Assembly (NCBI GenBank): GCA_938084845.1
Contig: CALKEB010000049.1
Location: 1 to 38,940 of the forward strand
Direction: 5' to 3'
DNA: 38,940 nucleotides
Source of the DNA: an uncultured Polaribacter sp.
GTDB lineage: Bacteria; Bacteroidota; Bacteroidia; Flavobacteriales; Flavobacteriaceae
The position numbers and the translations under genes are program-made. This document shows, piece by piece, positions 9,086-17,485 of the stretch; the first letter of the stretch is position 1; every line of letters starts with the position of its first letter. The notes beneath the pieces are model-generated. The model ran no database searches, was not told where the DNA came from, and was given only the letters and a program-made list of their open reading frames with translations.

Positions 9086-9273
9086 AGCTTTTTCTACTTT
9101 TTTATTGCTTTTCTTTTTGATGAATTTCTATTATAGGTACATTGTAGATAATTTACAAATAATGAATAAAATGAAGATTTTATTAGCAATGGGATTTTTT
9201 ACAATCTCTTAAAGCACTCTTTTAAATTATTTTAATTTTAAGTAATTTTAAAAAGTTATTTAAAACATAGTCC

Positions 9274-9549
9274 ATGGCTTTTACAAAAACACAAATTATC
9301 ACACAAATTGAACACTTAATGCAGCAAAAGTTTACAAGTCCAAAAGAAGCTTTTGATTATTACGATACAAACAAAGATGGTTTTCTGACTAAAAATGATT
9401 TAAAACTTTTATTAAATGAAGTAAAAGTAAATTTATTAATAAGAAATGTAGTTGCAGAGTTTATGTTACAAAGTTTTGATAAAGATAACGATGGCTTGGT
9501 AAGTTGGCATGAATTTAAGGCAGCGATTAAAGAAACAAAGTTCAAATAA
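9274..9549 (+). CDS. EF-hand calcium-binding protein
   Basis: A 91-residue cytoplasmic protein (no signal peptide) has two complete EF-hand loops. The first is D31-T-N-K-D-G at residues 31-42, ending in Asp42. The second is D69-K-D-N-D-G at residues 69-80, ending in Glu80, the usual bidentate ligand. Helices flank both loops, as in calmodulin-like pairs. It lies alone between the divergent cytochrome operon and lepA. The ATG at 9274 is the only sensible start. The target is unknown; bacterial EF-hand proteins of this size are proposed calcium sensors or buffers. Confidence 0.85.
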   Translation: MAFTKTQIITQIEHLMQQKFTSPKEAFDYYDTNKDGFLTKNDLKLLLNEVKVNLLIRNVVAEFMLQSFDKDNDGLVSWHEFKAAIKETKFK

Positions 9550-9573
9550 TTTTTTGTTTTTCAGAAGTTCTTT

Positions 9574-9608
9574 TTTGTTTGAGAAGGCTTTTAAATAGCC
9601 TATCTTTG
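9574..9608 (+). promoter_or_regulatory. Promoter of lepA
   Basis: TTTG (9578-9581; a second copy lies at 9574-9577) is followed after exactly 19 bases by TATCTTTG (9601-9608). This is the Bacteroidetes -33/-7 pattern TTTG-N19-TAnnTTTG. Transcription would start near 9615, which rules out the TTG at 9613 as start codon and supports the ATG at 9637. Confidence 0.78.
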
Positions 9609-9636
9609 TAGATTGATAGTTGTTACTAAACGAAGT

Positions 9637-11433
9637 ATGAAGAATATTAGAAATTTTTGTATAATAGCACATATAGATCATGGTAAAAGTACTTTAGCAG
9701 ATCGGTTGCTAGATTATACAGGTTCTGTAACTGAACGTGAAAAACAAAATCAGTTATTAGATAATATGGATTTAGAGCGTGAACGCGGAATTACCATTAA
9801 ATCTCACGCTATTCAAATGGACTTTGTTCACAATGGAGAGCCTTACATATTAAATTTAATTGATACTCCTGGTCATGTAGATTTTTCTTACGAAGTATCT
9901 AGGTCAATCGCGGCTTGTGAAGGAGCTCTCTTAATTGTAGATGCTGCACAAAGTATTCAAGCACAAACTATTTCTAACTTATACTTAGCCTTAGAAAATG
10001 ATTTAGAAATTATACCCGTTTTAAATAAAGTAGATTTACCTTCTGCAAACCCAGAAGAAGTAACAGATGATATTGTAGATTTATTAGGTTGTGACCCAGA
10101 AGAGGTAATCCATGCAAGTGGTAAAACAGGTTTTGGTGTAGATAATATTTTAGAAGCAATTATCAATAGAATCCCAGCACCTAAAGGAGATCCTGAAGCA
10201 CCATTGCAAGCTTTAATTTTCGATTCAGTTTACAATTCTTACAGAGGTATTGAAACCTACTTTAGAGTTATTAATGGAGAAATTAAAAAGGGTCAAGAAA
10301 TAAAATTTATGGCCACAGGTAAAAATTATTTTGCCGATGAAATAGGTACTTTAAAACTAGAACAAGTTGTAAAGAAAACGGTTAAAACAGGTGATGTTGG
10401 ATATTTAATTACTGGAATTAAAACTGCAAAAGAGGTAAAAGTAGGAGATACTATTACAGATGCTAAAAGACCAACTACTGAAATAATTGATGGTTTTGAA
10501 GATGTAAAGCCTATGGTTTTTGCTGGTATTTATCCAGTAGATACTGAAGATTACGAAGAATTGCGATATTCTATGGAAAAATTGCAATTGAATGATGCTT
10601 CTTTAGTATTTCAACCTGAAAGTTCAGCAGCCTTAGGATTTGGTTTTAGATGTGGATTTCTTGGAATGTTACACATGGAGATTATTCAAGAACGTTTAGA
10701 GCGTGAGTTTAATATGACTGTGATTACAACGGTTCCAAACGTTTCATACCATGCATTTACACACAAAGAGCCAAATGAGGTACTCATTGTGAATAACCCA
10801 TCAGATTTACCAGAACCTTCAAAACTAAATAGAGTAGAAGAGCCATTTATAAAAGCTTCTATTGTTACAAAATCGGACTTTGTTGGTCAGGTAATGAGTT
10901 TATGTATCGAAAAAAGAGGTCAAATCGTAAACCAGACGTATTTAACTACAGAACGCGTAGAGTTAATTTTTGAAATGCCGCTTGCAGAAATTGTTTTCGA
11001 TTTTTATGATCGCCTTAAAACTGTTTCCAAAGGGTATGCATCGTTTGATTACCATCCAATAGGAATGAAAGAATCAAAATTAGTGCGCGTAGATATTTTA
11101 TTAAACGGAGATACAGTAGATGCGCTTTCAGCATTATTACACACCGATAATGCCTATACAATTGGTAAAAAAATTGTGGAAAAATTAAAAACATTAATTC
11201 CAAGACAACAGTTTGATATTCCTATTCAAGCTGCAATAGGAGCTAAAATTATTGCACGTGAAACTACCAAAGCATTACGTAAAGATGTAACTGCAAAATG
11301 TTATGGTGGAGATATTTCTCGTAAAAGAAAATTATTAGAGAAGCAAAAGAAAGGAAAGAAAAGAATGCGTCAGGTAGGGAATGTAGAAATTCCTCAAGAA
11401 GCTTTTATGGCAGTCTTAAAATTAAATGATTAA
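9637..11433 (+). CDS. lepA: Elongation factor 4 (LepA), ribosomal back-translocase
   Basis: This GTPase acts on ribosomes, in back-translocation and initiation-complex quality. From the ATG at 9637 the protein has 598 residues, the family's normal length, and opens [19 protein letters not shown] with the G1 motif AHIDHGKST. Further motifs are [12 protein letters not shown] (switch I), DTPGHVDF (G3), NKVDLP (G4), [14 protein letters not shown], and the LepA-specific C-terminal domain with [20 protein letters not shown] and the end [11 protein letters not shown] longer frame from a TTG at 9613 is rejected because it begins upstream of the inferred transcript. A small broken gene and a strong bidirectional hairpin follow. 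Confidence 0.97.
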   Translation: MKNIRNFCIIAHIDHGKSTLADRLLDYTGSVTEREKQNQLLDNMDLERERGITIKSHAIQMDFVHNGEPYILNLIDTPGHVDFSYEVSRSIAACEGALLIVDAAQSIQAQTISNLYLALENDLEIIPVLNKVDLPSANPEEVTDDIVDLLGCDPEEVIHASGKTGFGVDNILEAIINRIPAPKGDPEAPLQALIFDSVYNSYRGIETYFRVINGEIKKGQEIKFMATGKNYFADEIGTLKLEQVVKKTVKTGDVGYLITGIKTAKEVKVGDTITDAKRPTTEIIDGFEDVKPMVFAGIYPVDTEDYEELRYSMEKLQLNDASLVFQPESSAALGFGFRCGFLGMLHMEIIQERLEREFNMTVITTVPNVSYHAFTHKEPNEVLIVNNPSDLPEPSKLNRVEEPFIKASIVTKSDFVGQVMSLCIEKRGQIVNQTYLTTERVELIFEMPLAEIVFDFYDRLKTVSKGYASFDYHPIGMKESKLVRVDILLNGDTVDALSALLHTDNAYTIGKKIVEKLKTLIPRQQFDIPIQAAIGAKIIARETTKALRKDVTAKCYGGDISRKRKLLEKQKKGKKRMRQVGNVEIPQEAFMAVLKLND

Positions 11434-11434
11434 A

Positions 11435-11605
11435 ATGAATAAGTTTAAAATTTAAGGACTTATAATTTTATCAGTCAGTATTGCTTTCATCTTCTTTTCA
11501 AAATTGAAAAATAATTCTCTAGATTTTATTTGCGGAATGTTATTGGCTTTGGGAATATCTTTGTCTTTAGGTTTTCTTCCGTATAAAAAATCATTAAAAA
11601 AATAA
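11435..11605 (+). pseudogene. Small two-helix membrane protein gene with an in-frame stop
   Basis: One base after the lepA stop, an ATG opens a frame of 57 codons that reads MNKFKI, then TAA at 11453-11455, then GLIILSVSIAFIFFSKLKNNS and LDFICGMLLALGISLSLGF, ending at a second TAA at 11603. The part after the first stop has the two membrane helices and the DFI-G-L-LG-G pattern I recall from short flavobacterial membrane proteins. The joined product would be about 55 residues. The single stop suggests a recent loss or a sequencing error. An unusual start after the stop is possible, but no ATG, GTG or TTG is suitably placed. Confidence 0.5.
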
Positions 11606-11638
11606 TATGCCTTTTTGATATTTTCAAAAAGGCATATT
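11604..11638. terminator. Bidirectional terminator between lepA and the membrane zinc peptidase
   Basis: A 15-base perfect stem (11604-11618 with 11624-11638; core ATGCCTTTTTGA) has the loop TATTT. It lies between two converging genes. The A- and T-rich flanks could serve both directions. Confidence 0.88.
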
Positions 11639-11657
11639 AAAATAATTAAGTATTTTC

Positions 11658-12356
11658 TTAATCTCTTCCTCCAAGTATTTGAAGCCCCCAGTATAAAAGC
11701 ATTGCAAGAGAACCAAGCGCAGCTACTAAATAGGTTCTAGCGGCCCATTTTAAAGCGTCTTTAGAACTAGCATACTCTGCTCTAGTAAGCATATTTTTAT
11801 TTTGTAACCAAGCCAATGCTCTGTTACTAGCATCATATTCTACTGGAAGTGTAATAAAGCTAAATAGCGTTGCAAACCCCATCATTATTAACCCAGTAAT
11901 TGCAATGTAAAATCCAAAACTAGAAACACCAGAAGCAGCTCCTAAAATTAATCCTCCAATTACAAGCCATTGAGAAAAATTAGACGACACACTTACAATA
12001 GGTACAAGTTTAGAACGCATGGTTAACCAATCGTATGCAGTTGCATGTTGGACAGCATGGCCTACTTCATGTGCGGCTACAGCAGCAGCAGCAGTCGTTC
12101 TTTGGTTGTAAACAGCTTCACTTAAATTTACAGTTTTATCTTTTGGATTGTAATGATCTGTTAATCGACCAGGAGTAGAAATAACCTTAACATTATATAT
12201 CCCATGATCAGAAAGCATTTTTTCTGCAATTTCTGCACCACTCAATCCATTTTTTAAAGTTATTTTACTATATTTTTTAAATTTATTTTTTAATCTATTG
12301 CTTACCAACCAACTTCCTAAAGAGATTATACCGATAAGTATATAAAGTTCGAACAT
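11658..12356 (-). CDS. Membrane zinc metallopeptidase, YugP-like
   Basis: A 232-residue protein has a start membrane helix, the metalloprotease motif HEVGH preceded by an alanine-rich helix (AAAAAVAA), and then three more hydrophobic segments. A third zinc ligand is likely in the later helix around PVEYDASNRAL, whose Glu and Asp follow the family pattern. Such peptidases form the neutral zinc metallopeptidase 2 (YugP) family, found in the inner membrane; their substrates are unknown. It is a single-gene unit that converges on lepA and diverges from the asparaginase gene. Confidence 0.88.
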   Translation of the reverse strand: MFELYILIGIISLGSWLVSNRLKNKFKKYSKITLKNGLSGAEIAEKMLSDHGIYNVKVISTPGRLTDHYNPKDKTVNLSEAVYNQRTTAAAAVAAHEVGHAVQHATAYDWLTMRSKLVPIVSVSSNFSQWLVIGGLILGAASGVSSFGFYIAITGLIMMGFATLFSFITLPVEYDASNRALAWLQNKNMLTRAEYASSKDALKWAARTYLVAALGSLAMLLYWGLQILGGRD

Positions 12357-12500
12357 AATTTATAATTTTAAATTTCTATTTCAGATTTGTTTGATAAATT
12401 TACAACATAAATTATTCCAATTTTATTAATTTTTAAAATTTGATTTATAATTAACAAAAAGCGGTCAATTATTCGCCTTGAACTATTCATAAATGACAAT

Positions 12501-13532
12501 ATGACAAAAAAACCGAAGATTCTTATCGTTTATACAGGAGGAACTATTGGGATGATTAAAGATTATAAAACAAATGCTTTAAAAGCCTTTGATTTTAATC
12601 AAATCACCAAAAATATACCCGAATTATATCAGCTAAATTGTGCTATAGAAAGTATTTCATTTGATGAACCCATTGACTCTTCAAATATGACTATAGCTTC
12701 TTATCAGAAGATTGTAACGATTATAGAAACGCATTATAAAAATTATGACGGTTTTGTTATACTCTCTGGATCAGATACGATGTCATATGTGTCATCTGCG
12801 ATAAGTTTTATGTTAGAGCATTTGCAAAAACCAGTAATTTTTACAGGTTCTCAATTGCCTATAGGAGACCTCAGAACGGATGCAAAAGAAAATCTAATTA
12901 CCTCTATAGAAATTGCTTGTGCTCAAAAAGGAGGAAGGCCAATTGTCTCAGAAGTATGTTTGTATTTTGAATACAAATTATATAGGGCCAATAGAACCAC
13001 AAAAATTAATGCAGAACAGTTTGAGGCTTTTACATCTATGAATTACCCGCCATTGGCAGAAAGTGGTGTGCATTTAAATTTTAACGAATACTATTTACTT
13101 AAACCAGAGTTAGATGCTGAATTAGTCGTTAGAAAAAAAATGAATAATAATATCGCTATTTTAAAACTTTTTCCAGGCATTACACCAAACGTCGTAGAAA
13201 GCGTATTGGCAACAAAAGATTTAAAAGGAGTTATTTTAGAAACATATGGATCTGGCAATGCATTAAATCAAAAATGGTTTTTAGAATTATTAAAAAAAGC
13301 AATTCACAAAAAAATAAAGATTATTAATGTAACGCAATGTGTTGCAGGGGCAGTATCTCAAGGACACTATGAAACCAGTATTGTTTTAAAAGAATTAGGA
13401 GTAATTAGTGGAAGAGATATTACAACAGAATCTGCAATTGCCAAATTAATGTACCTATTAAGTGAAAACTTATCCAATGAGGAATTTACTGGATATTTTG
13501 AAAAACCACTACGAGGAGAATTAACTTTGTAA
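12501..13532 (+). CDS. ansA: Type I L-asparaginase with an altered active-site motif
   Basis: This cytoplasmic enzyme hydrolyses asparagine to aspartate and ammonia. Its 343 residues match the family. The first catalytic threonine lies in YTGGTIG (residues 11-17), and the likely catalytic lysine is in NRTTKI. The usual second motif HGTDTM is SGSDTM here (residues 89-94), so the catalytic Thr is Ser91 and the His is Ser89. TGSQLPIGDLRTD and GSGNA are normal. Serine can keep the hydroxyl group, so activity may remain, but efficiency or substrate could differ. It has its own intergenic region on both sides. Confidence 0.9.
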   Translation: MTKKPKILIVYTGGTIGMIKDYKTNALKAFDFNQITKNIPELYQLNCAIESISFDEPIDSSNMTIASYQKIVTIIETHYKNYDGFVILSGSDTMSYVSSAISFMLEHLQKPVIFTGSQLPIGDLRTDAKENLITSIEIACAQKGGRPIVSEVCLYFEYKLYRANRTTKINAEQFEAFTSMNYPPLAESGVHLNFNEYYLLKPELDAELVVRKKMNNNIAILKLFPGITPNVVESVLATKDLKGVILETYGSGNALNQKWFLELLKKAIHKKIKIINVTQCVAGAVSQGHYETSIVLKELGVISGRDITTESAIAKLMYLLSENLSNEEFTGYFEKPLRGELTL

Positions 13533-13598
13533 GGTAAATTTCTAAAAAAAATAAAAAATCCTTAAAAATTTCAACAAAAGTTACTTAAAAAGAGAAAA

Positions 13599-13622
13599 GC
13601 ATAAAAAAAAATTTTTTTATGC
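13599..13622. repeat. Perfect AT-rich inverted repeat
   Basis: GCATAAAAAAA (13599-13609) is mirrored by TTTTTTTATGC (13612-13622) with two bases between. It lies about 67 bases after the ansA stop and 150 before exbB. It may end the ansA transcript or form a bent site upstream of the exbB promoter. Confidence 0.6.
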
Positions 13623-13728
13623 ATAACATTTTTTGTTACTTGGCACTCTCTAAAAGGAAAAATATGTTTCGTGTAAAAAAAGTACATAAAACCGTAACAT
13701 AATTTCTTAATTTGAGTTTAAAAATTTA

Positions 13729-13736
13729 TATCTTTA
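13729..13736 (+). promoter_or_regulatory. Likely -7 box of the exbB operon
   Basis: TATCTTTA differs from TAnnTTTG only in the last base and lies 34 bases before the exbB ATG. TTTG at 13711-13714 is 14 bases upstream, closer than the usual 19-20. Confidence 0.45.
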
Positions 13737-13770
13737 ACCCGTTAACTATTAAAATTAATTTATAACTAAG

Positions 13771-14493
13771 ATGAAAAAAGTAGTAAATGTCTTATCTGTA
13801 ACAGGATTTATGTTTTTTGGAGCTGTACAATCTACATTCGCTCAAGAAGCAGCAACTGAATCGCAAACATTTCACCAAGTATTAAAGCAAAACTTTATTG
13901 ATGGTGGACCAGGATTTATGGGAATTGTATTAGTAGCTTTAATTTTAGGTTTAGCTATTGCCATTGAAAGAATTATTTATTTAAATATGGCAACTACTAA
14001 TACTAAAAAATTATTAACAAACGTAGATGAAGCTTTAAGCTCAGGTGGAGTAGAAGCAGCTAAAGAAGTTTGTAGAAATACAAAAGGACCTGTAGCTTCT
14101 ATTTTTTATCAAGGTTTAGATAGAGTTGACGAAGGTATTGAAGAGGCTGAAAAAGCTGTTGTTTCTTATGGAGGAGTTCAAATGGGACAATTAGAAAAAA
14201 ATGTGTCTTGGATTTCTTTATTTATTGCATTAGCACCAATGCTTGGTTTCATGGGTACTGTAATTGGTATGATTGGAGCATTTAATGATATTGCTGTAGC
14301 TAATGATATTTCTCCAGCAGTAGTTGCAGGGGGTATTAAAGTAGCCTTATTAACAACTGTATTTGGTCTTATTGTGGCTATTATTCTTCAAATATTTTAC
14401 AATTATATCGTTGCAAAAATTGACGGTATCGTAAATAACATGGAAGACGCTTCTATCTCATTGATAGATTTATTAGTAAAATATAAAAAATAA
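13771..14493 (+). CDS. exbB: MotA/TolQ/ExbB proton channel protein
   Basis: This is the five-subunit motor part of a TonB- or Tol-type system that uses proton flow to drive outer-membrane work. The 240-residue protein has an N-terminal hydrophobic segment ending FAQEAA (signal-like), a membrane helix with GFMGIVLVALILGLAIAIER, a cytoplasmic middle region, and two C-terminal helices. The channel signature is LAPMLGFMGTVIGMIGAF followed by GGIKVALLTTVFGLIVAI. It heads a four-gene unit with an unknown membrane protein and two ExbD proteins. Confidence 0.92.
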   Translation: MKKVVNVLSVTGFMFFGAVQSTFAQEAATESQTFHQVLKQNFIDGGPGFMGIVLVALILGLAIAIERIIYLNMATTNTKKLLTNVDEALSSGGVEAAKEVCRNTKGPVASIFYQGLDRVDEGIEEAEKAVVSYGGVQMGQLEKNVSWISLFIALAPMLGFMGTVIGMIGAFNDIAVANDISPAVVAGGIKVALLTTVFGLIVAIILQIFYNYIVAKIDGIVNNMEDASISLIDLLVKYKK

Positions 14494-14501
14494 AAATTAA
14501 T

Positions 14502-14966
14502 ATGAAAAGTAATAAAATTTTAAATATTGTTATTGCTGGTATAGCTCTTATTGGAGGTATTCTTTTCATAAGAATTTTTATGGAAGACGCTCAAGATATT
14601 GAAGATAACATTGGTGATCTTCAGAATACTGTAGTTAGTCCTTTAATATCTTTCTCTACTTGGTTGTTTTATGCTGCAGTAGCAATAACCATTGGTTTGT
14701 CTTTAGTAAGTCTGGTAAGAAACCCAGAGAACCTAAAGAAAACATTAGGTGGTTTATTAATATTAGGTATTATTTTACTAGTTGCTTATTTCTTATCTGA
14801 TAGTAATGTAGTATACAATGCTGCTGGCGAAATTGAACCAGGAGGAGAAGAAGGATCAGCAGTAAATAGATGGGTAGGGACAGGAATATGGTATAGCATT
14901 ATCTTAGGAGTAATTGCAAGCGGTTTTTTTGTTTGGGACTTAGTAAAAGGATTAGTTAAATCATAA
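14502..14966 (+). CDS. Membrane protein of unknown function in the exb operon
   Basis: A 154-residue protein has four hydrophobic stretches: about residues 7-25, 47-69, 80-98 and 128-150. It has an acidic loop (MEDAQDIEDNIGDLQ) after the first helix and a second acidic loop (EIEPGGEEGS). I do not recognise a named family. It begins eight bases after exbB and ends three bases before the first exbD, so it is very likely made together with the motor. An accessory subunit of the ExbB-ExbD complex is a reasonable inference, unproven. Confidence 0.8.
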   Translation: MKSNKILNIVIAGIALIGGILFIRIFMEDAQDIEDNIGDLQNTVVSPLISFSTWLFYAAVAITIGLSLVSLVRNPENLKKTLGGLLILGIILLVAYFLSDSNVVYNAAGEIEPGGEEGSAVNRWVGTGIWYSIILGVIASGFFVWDLVKGLVKS

Positions 14967-14969
14967 TAT

Positions 14970-15614
14970 ATGGCAAGAAGAGATAACCCAGAAATTAACG
15001 CAGGTTCTATGGCAGACATCGCTTTTCTGCTATTAATTTTCTTTTTAGTAACAACTACAATGAATGTAGATTCAGGTATCTCTAAGAAGTTATCAGAAAA
15101 GCCACCAGCTGATTATGTACCACCAATCATTAAGAAAAAGAATATTTTTGAGGTAAACATTAATAGAAATAATGAACTTCTTGTAGAAGGAGAGCGTATG
15201 GATATTAAAAGCCTTAAAGATGAAGCTGTAAAGTTTATCGATAATGGTGGAGGTATAGGTAATCCTTCAGAGGATGGAACTCCTGGTAAAGAGTGTGATT
15301 ATTGTCAAGGAGAAAGAAGTGAAGCTTCTTCAGACCATCCAAGTAAAGCAATTATTTCTGTTCAAAGTGATAGAGGTACTGATTATGGTACATATATTGT
15401 AGTTCAAAATGAGCTTTTAAAAGCGTATACAGAATTAAGAAATAGATTGTCTAGAGAACGTTATGGGATAAGTTATGACGAGTTAGAGCAAGCTTTTATA
15501 GACGCTAAGAAAAGCGCCGACTTAAAAAGCCAAGTAGATAAATTGAGAAGAAAAGTTGAAGATATTAAAACAGCTTATCCTCAAATCATTTCTGATGCAG
15601 AACCAACCTCATAA
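14970..15614 (+). CDS. exbD: ExbD/TolR-family protein with a CxxC-containing insert
   Basis: A 214-residue biopolymer-transport protein has one N-terminal membrane helix (ADIAFLLLIFFLVTTTM, with the proton-path Asp) and a periplasmic domain. It is longer than the usual 130-150 residues. An insert around residues 93-124 is rich in Gly, Ser and acidic residues and contains CDYCQGERSE; after the domain core comes a long basic helical tail (YDELEQAFIDAKKSADLKSQ). Such inserts occur in flavobacterial ExbD proteins, as I recall. It follows the unknown membrane protein by three bases. Confidence 0.9.
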   Translation: MARRDNPEINAGSMADIAFLLLIFFLVTTTMNVDSGISKKLSEKPPADYVPPIIKKKNIFEVNINRNNELLVEGERMDIKSLKDEAVKFIDNGGGIGNPSEDGTPGKECDYCQGERSEASSDHPSKAIISVQSDRGTDYGTYIVVQNELLKAYTELRNRLSRERYGISYDELEQAFIDAKKSADLKSQVDKLRRKVEDIKTAYPQIISDAEPTS

Positions 15615-15638
15615 TTAATTTAAATTTAAAACAAACAC

Positions 15639-16106
15639 ATGTCTAAATTTAGAAAAAAGAAAAAAGGAATACCAGCTGTTAATACAGCAGCCCTGCCAGA
15701 CATTGTATTTATGTTGCTGTTTTTCTTTATGGTTACTACAACTATGAGAGAGACTAATTTAGTAATAGAAAATCCAAGATTACCTGGTGCAACAGAAATT
15801 AAAAAATTAGAAGATAAAAGTTTAGTAAGTACTATTTATATCGGTAAATCTAAAGATCCAAACAGAGATGGTGTAGGGTATAACAAAGTCCAGTTGAATG
15901 ATAAAATTTCTTCTGCTGACCAAGTACCTGCATTTATTTTTAGTAAAAGGGATAAAATAGCTGAAGCATTACATCCTTTTATGACAACTTCTATTAAGGC
16001 AGATAAAGAATCTAATGTAGGAACAATTATAGATGTTAGACTTAAATTAAGAGATGTAAACGCTCTTAAAATTAACTACTCTACAACTGCTGCTACAGAC
16101 AATTAA
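15639..16106 (+). CDS. exbD: Second ExbD/TolR-family protein
   Basis: A 155-residue ExbD has a basic cytoplasmic start (MSKFRKKKKG), one membrane helix with the conserved Asp (TAALPDIVFMLLFFFMVTTTM) and a periplasmic domain. It lacks the cysteine insert of its neighbour. Two different ExbDs in one operon suggest a mixed or exchangeable motor. It is the last gene of the operon and a strong terminator follows. Confidence 0.9.
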   Translation: MSKFRKKKKGIPAVNTAALPDIVFMLLFFFMVTTTMRETNLVIENPRLPGATEIKKLEDKSLVSTIYIGKSKDPNRDGVGYNKVQLNDKISSADQVPAFIFSKRDKIAEALHPFMTTSIKADKESNVGTIIDVRLKLRDVNALKINYSTTAATDN

Positions 16107-16126
16107 TAGATTGTTTACGAACAATT

Positions 16127-16160
16127 AAAAAGGGCTAATTCATAAGAATTAGCCCTTTTT
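16127..16160. terminator. Terminator of the exb operon
   Basis: A 15-base perfect stem (16127-16141 with 16146-16160; core GGGCTAATTC) with the loop ATAA ends in a T run. Confidence 0.92.
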
Positions 16161-16220
16161 AATTCTAATTTAATACCTTTAACAAGGTAAAATAGTATAT
16201 TTAAATTTTAAGATATAGCC

Positions 16221-16892
16221 GTGAAATATACATTCTTTATTTTGTGTTTTTTTGTAGGATATTTAGCAAATGCTCAAAAAGACACTCTTCAATTAGGAGC
16301 ACATTACGCAGAAGATCAAATTTATGCCTCTGTTAATTATGCGCAGTTAAACAATCAACCTTCAGGCATATCTAAAAGTAGCTTTTCTTATGCATTTTCT
16401 ATTGGTTTTATCAAAGATTTTACACTAAATAAGAAAGGAACTATCGCAATAGCTTTAGGTTTGGGGTATGGTTATGATTTTTTTAATCACCAATTAAAAG
16501 TGCAGGAATTAAATAACAGCACAATTTTCGATTTTGGAGCTAATTTAACGGCTAATACATTTTCTACGCATAATTTAGAATTTCCCTTAGAATTTAGATT
16601 AAGAACCTCAACAGCTAAAAAATATGATTTTTGGAGAATATATACAGGTGTTAAGTTTCTCTACAATTTAAAACATAATTTTAAATATACAGAGAATATT
16701 ACCCCTACCTCATTTACCACTATTTCTAGCTTTAAAAAGCTTCAGTATGGCTTTACTCTTTCTGCAGGTTTTGACGAATATAATTTTAATGTATTTTATA
16801 GTTTAACTCCGCTATTTGAAGACGCCTTTTTAAATGGAGAAGAAATAAATACTTCTGTAATTAAATTTGGGTTTATATTTTACATATTATAA
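16221..16892 (+). CDS. PorT-like outer-membrane beta-barrel protein, GTG start
   Basis: A 223-residue protein starts at a GTG at 16221, directly followed by a signal peptide (KYTFFILCFFVGYLANAQ). The mature part is made of alternating beta-strands such as SSFSYAFSIGFIKDFTL, IALGLGYGYDFFNHQ and LEFPLEFRLRTSTAKKYDFWRIYTGVKFLYN, and ends VIKFGFIFYIL. This is the outer membrane beta-barrel type that includes PorT of the type IX secretion system. Whether it serves T9SS is uncertain. Its 3' end overlaps the convergent PAP2-like gene by 13 bases. Confidence 0.78.
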   Translation: MKYTFFILCFFVGYLANAQKDTLQLGAHYAEDQIYASVNYAQLNNQPSGISKSSFSYAFSIGFIKDFTLNKKGTIAIALGLGYGYDFFNHQLKVQELNNSTIFDFGANLTANTFSTHNLEFPLEFRLRTSTAKKYDFWRIYTGVKFLYNLKHNFKYTENITPTSFTTISSFKKLQYGFTLSAGFDEYNFNVFYSLTPLFEDAFLNGEEINTSVIKFGFIFYIL

Positions 16893-17485
16893 ACTATATG
16901 CATCCCAAAAACAGTACTTATTCCAATTAAAAACCCAATATAAACTTCTTTTGGGCTGTGTGCTTTTAAATGTAATCTTGCGCTTCCTAAGAGGCCAGCA
17001 ATTAGAAAGTTAATTATTATAATTAGCATGTAAGACTCATCAGATTTAAGTGCTACCATCATAAAAAAACCACAAGAAATACCTATAGATAGAAGGTGTA
17101 TACTAGATTTAATACTAAAGTTTAGTAAGAAGTAGGTAATAATTAATCCTAGTGAGGTAGCATGAAATAAAAGAGAAATTTCCTCTAATATTAGTATTCT
17201 TTTAAATAAATTTCCAAGAGTATAAAATAAAACCACCATAATTGCTAAGGGAAGTTTTCTTTCTTTTCTTTTTTTTAATTGATAGCTATCAATTTTTTTT
17301 AGACTTTTTAATATGAATAAAAGAACTAAAGGTGTAAAATAGGTTGTTCCAAAAATGATTAGGATAGCGAGTAGCTTTTGGTAAGGTTCAATCTGCTTTG
17401 TAGTAACTAAAAAGTAGAGCATTATTCCAATTGTTGGCATTACAATTGGGTGAAATAATGTTGAAATTATTTTGTGAAAGCGCAT
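16880..17485 (-). CDS. PAP2-like membrane protein with degenerate phosphatase motifs
   Basis: A 201-residue protein has about six membrane helices. The end SARLHLKAHSPKEVYIGFLIG resembles the third motif of PAP2 phosphatases (SR...H...D/E), and KKRKERKLP resembles the first. The central PSGH motif is missing; FHATSLGLII stands in its place. The shape is PAP2-like but catalysis looks doubtful. It starts on the stop of rpoN (TAATG overlap), so it is translated with sigma-54. Confidence 0.72.
   Translation of the reverse strand: MRFHKIISTLFHPIVMPTIGIMLYFLVTTKQIEPYQKLLAILIIFGTTYFTPLVLLFILKSLKKIDSYQLKKRKERKLPLAIMVVLFYTLGNLFKRILILEEISLLFHATSLGLIITYFLLNFSIKSSIHLLSIGISCGFFMMVALKSDESYMLIIIINFLIAGLLGSARLHLKAHSPKEVYIGFLIGISTVFGMHIVYNM

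Noticed and set aside
9162..9212. 16-codon frame resembling a signal peptide (MNKMKILLAMGFFTIS)
   Set aside because: Too short to support as a gene; possibly a remnant of a lost exported protein, but nothing after its stop continues the similarity.
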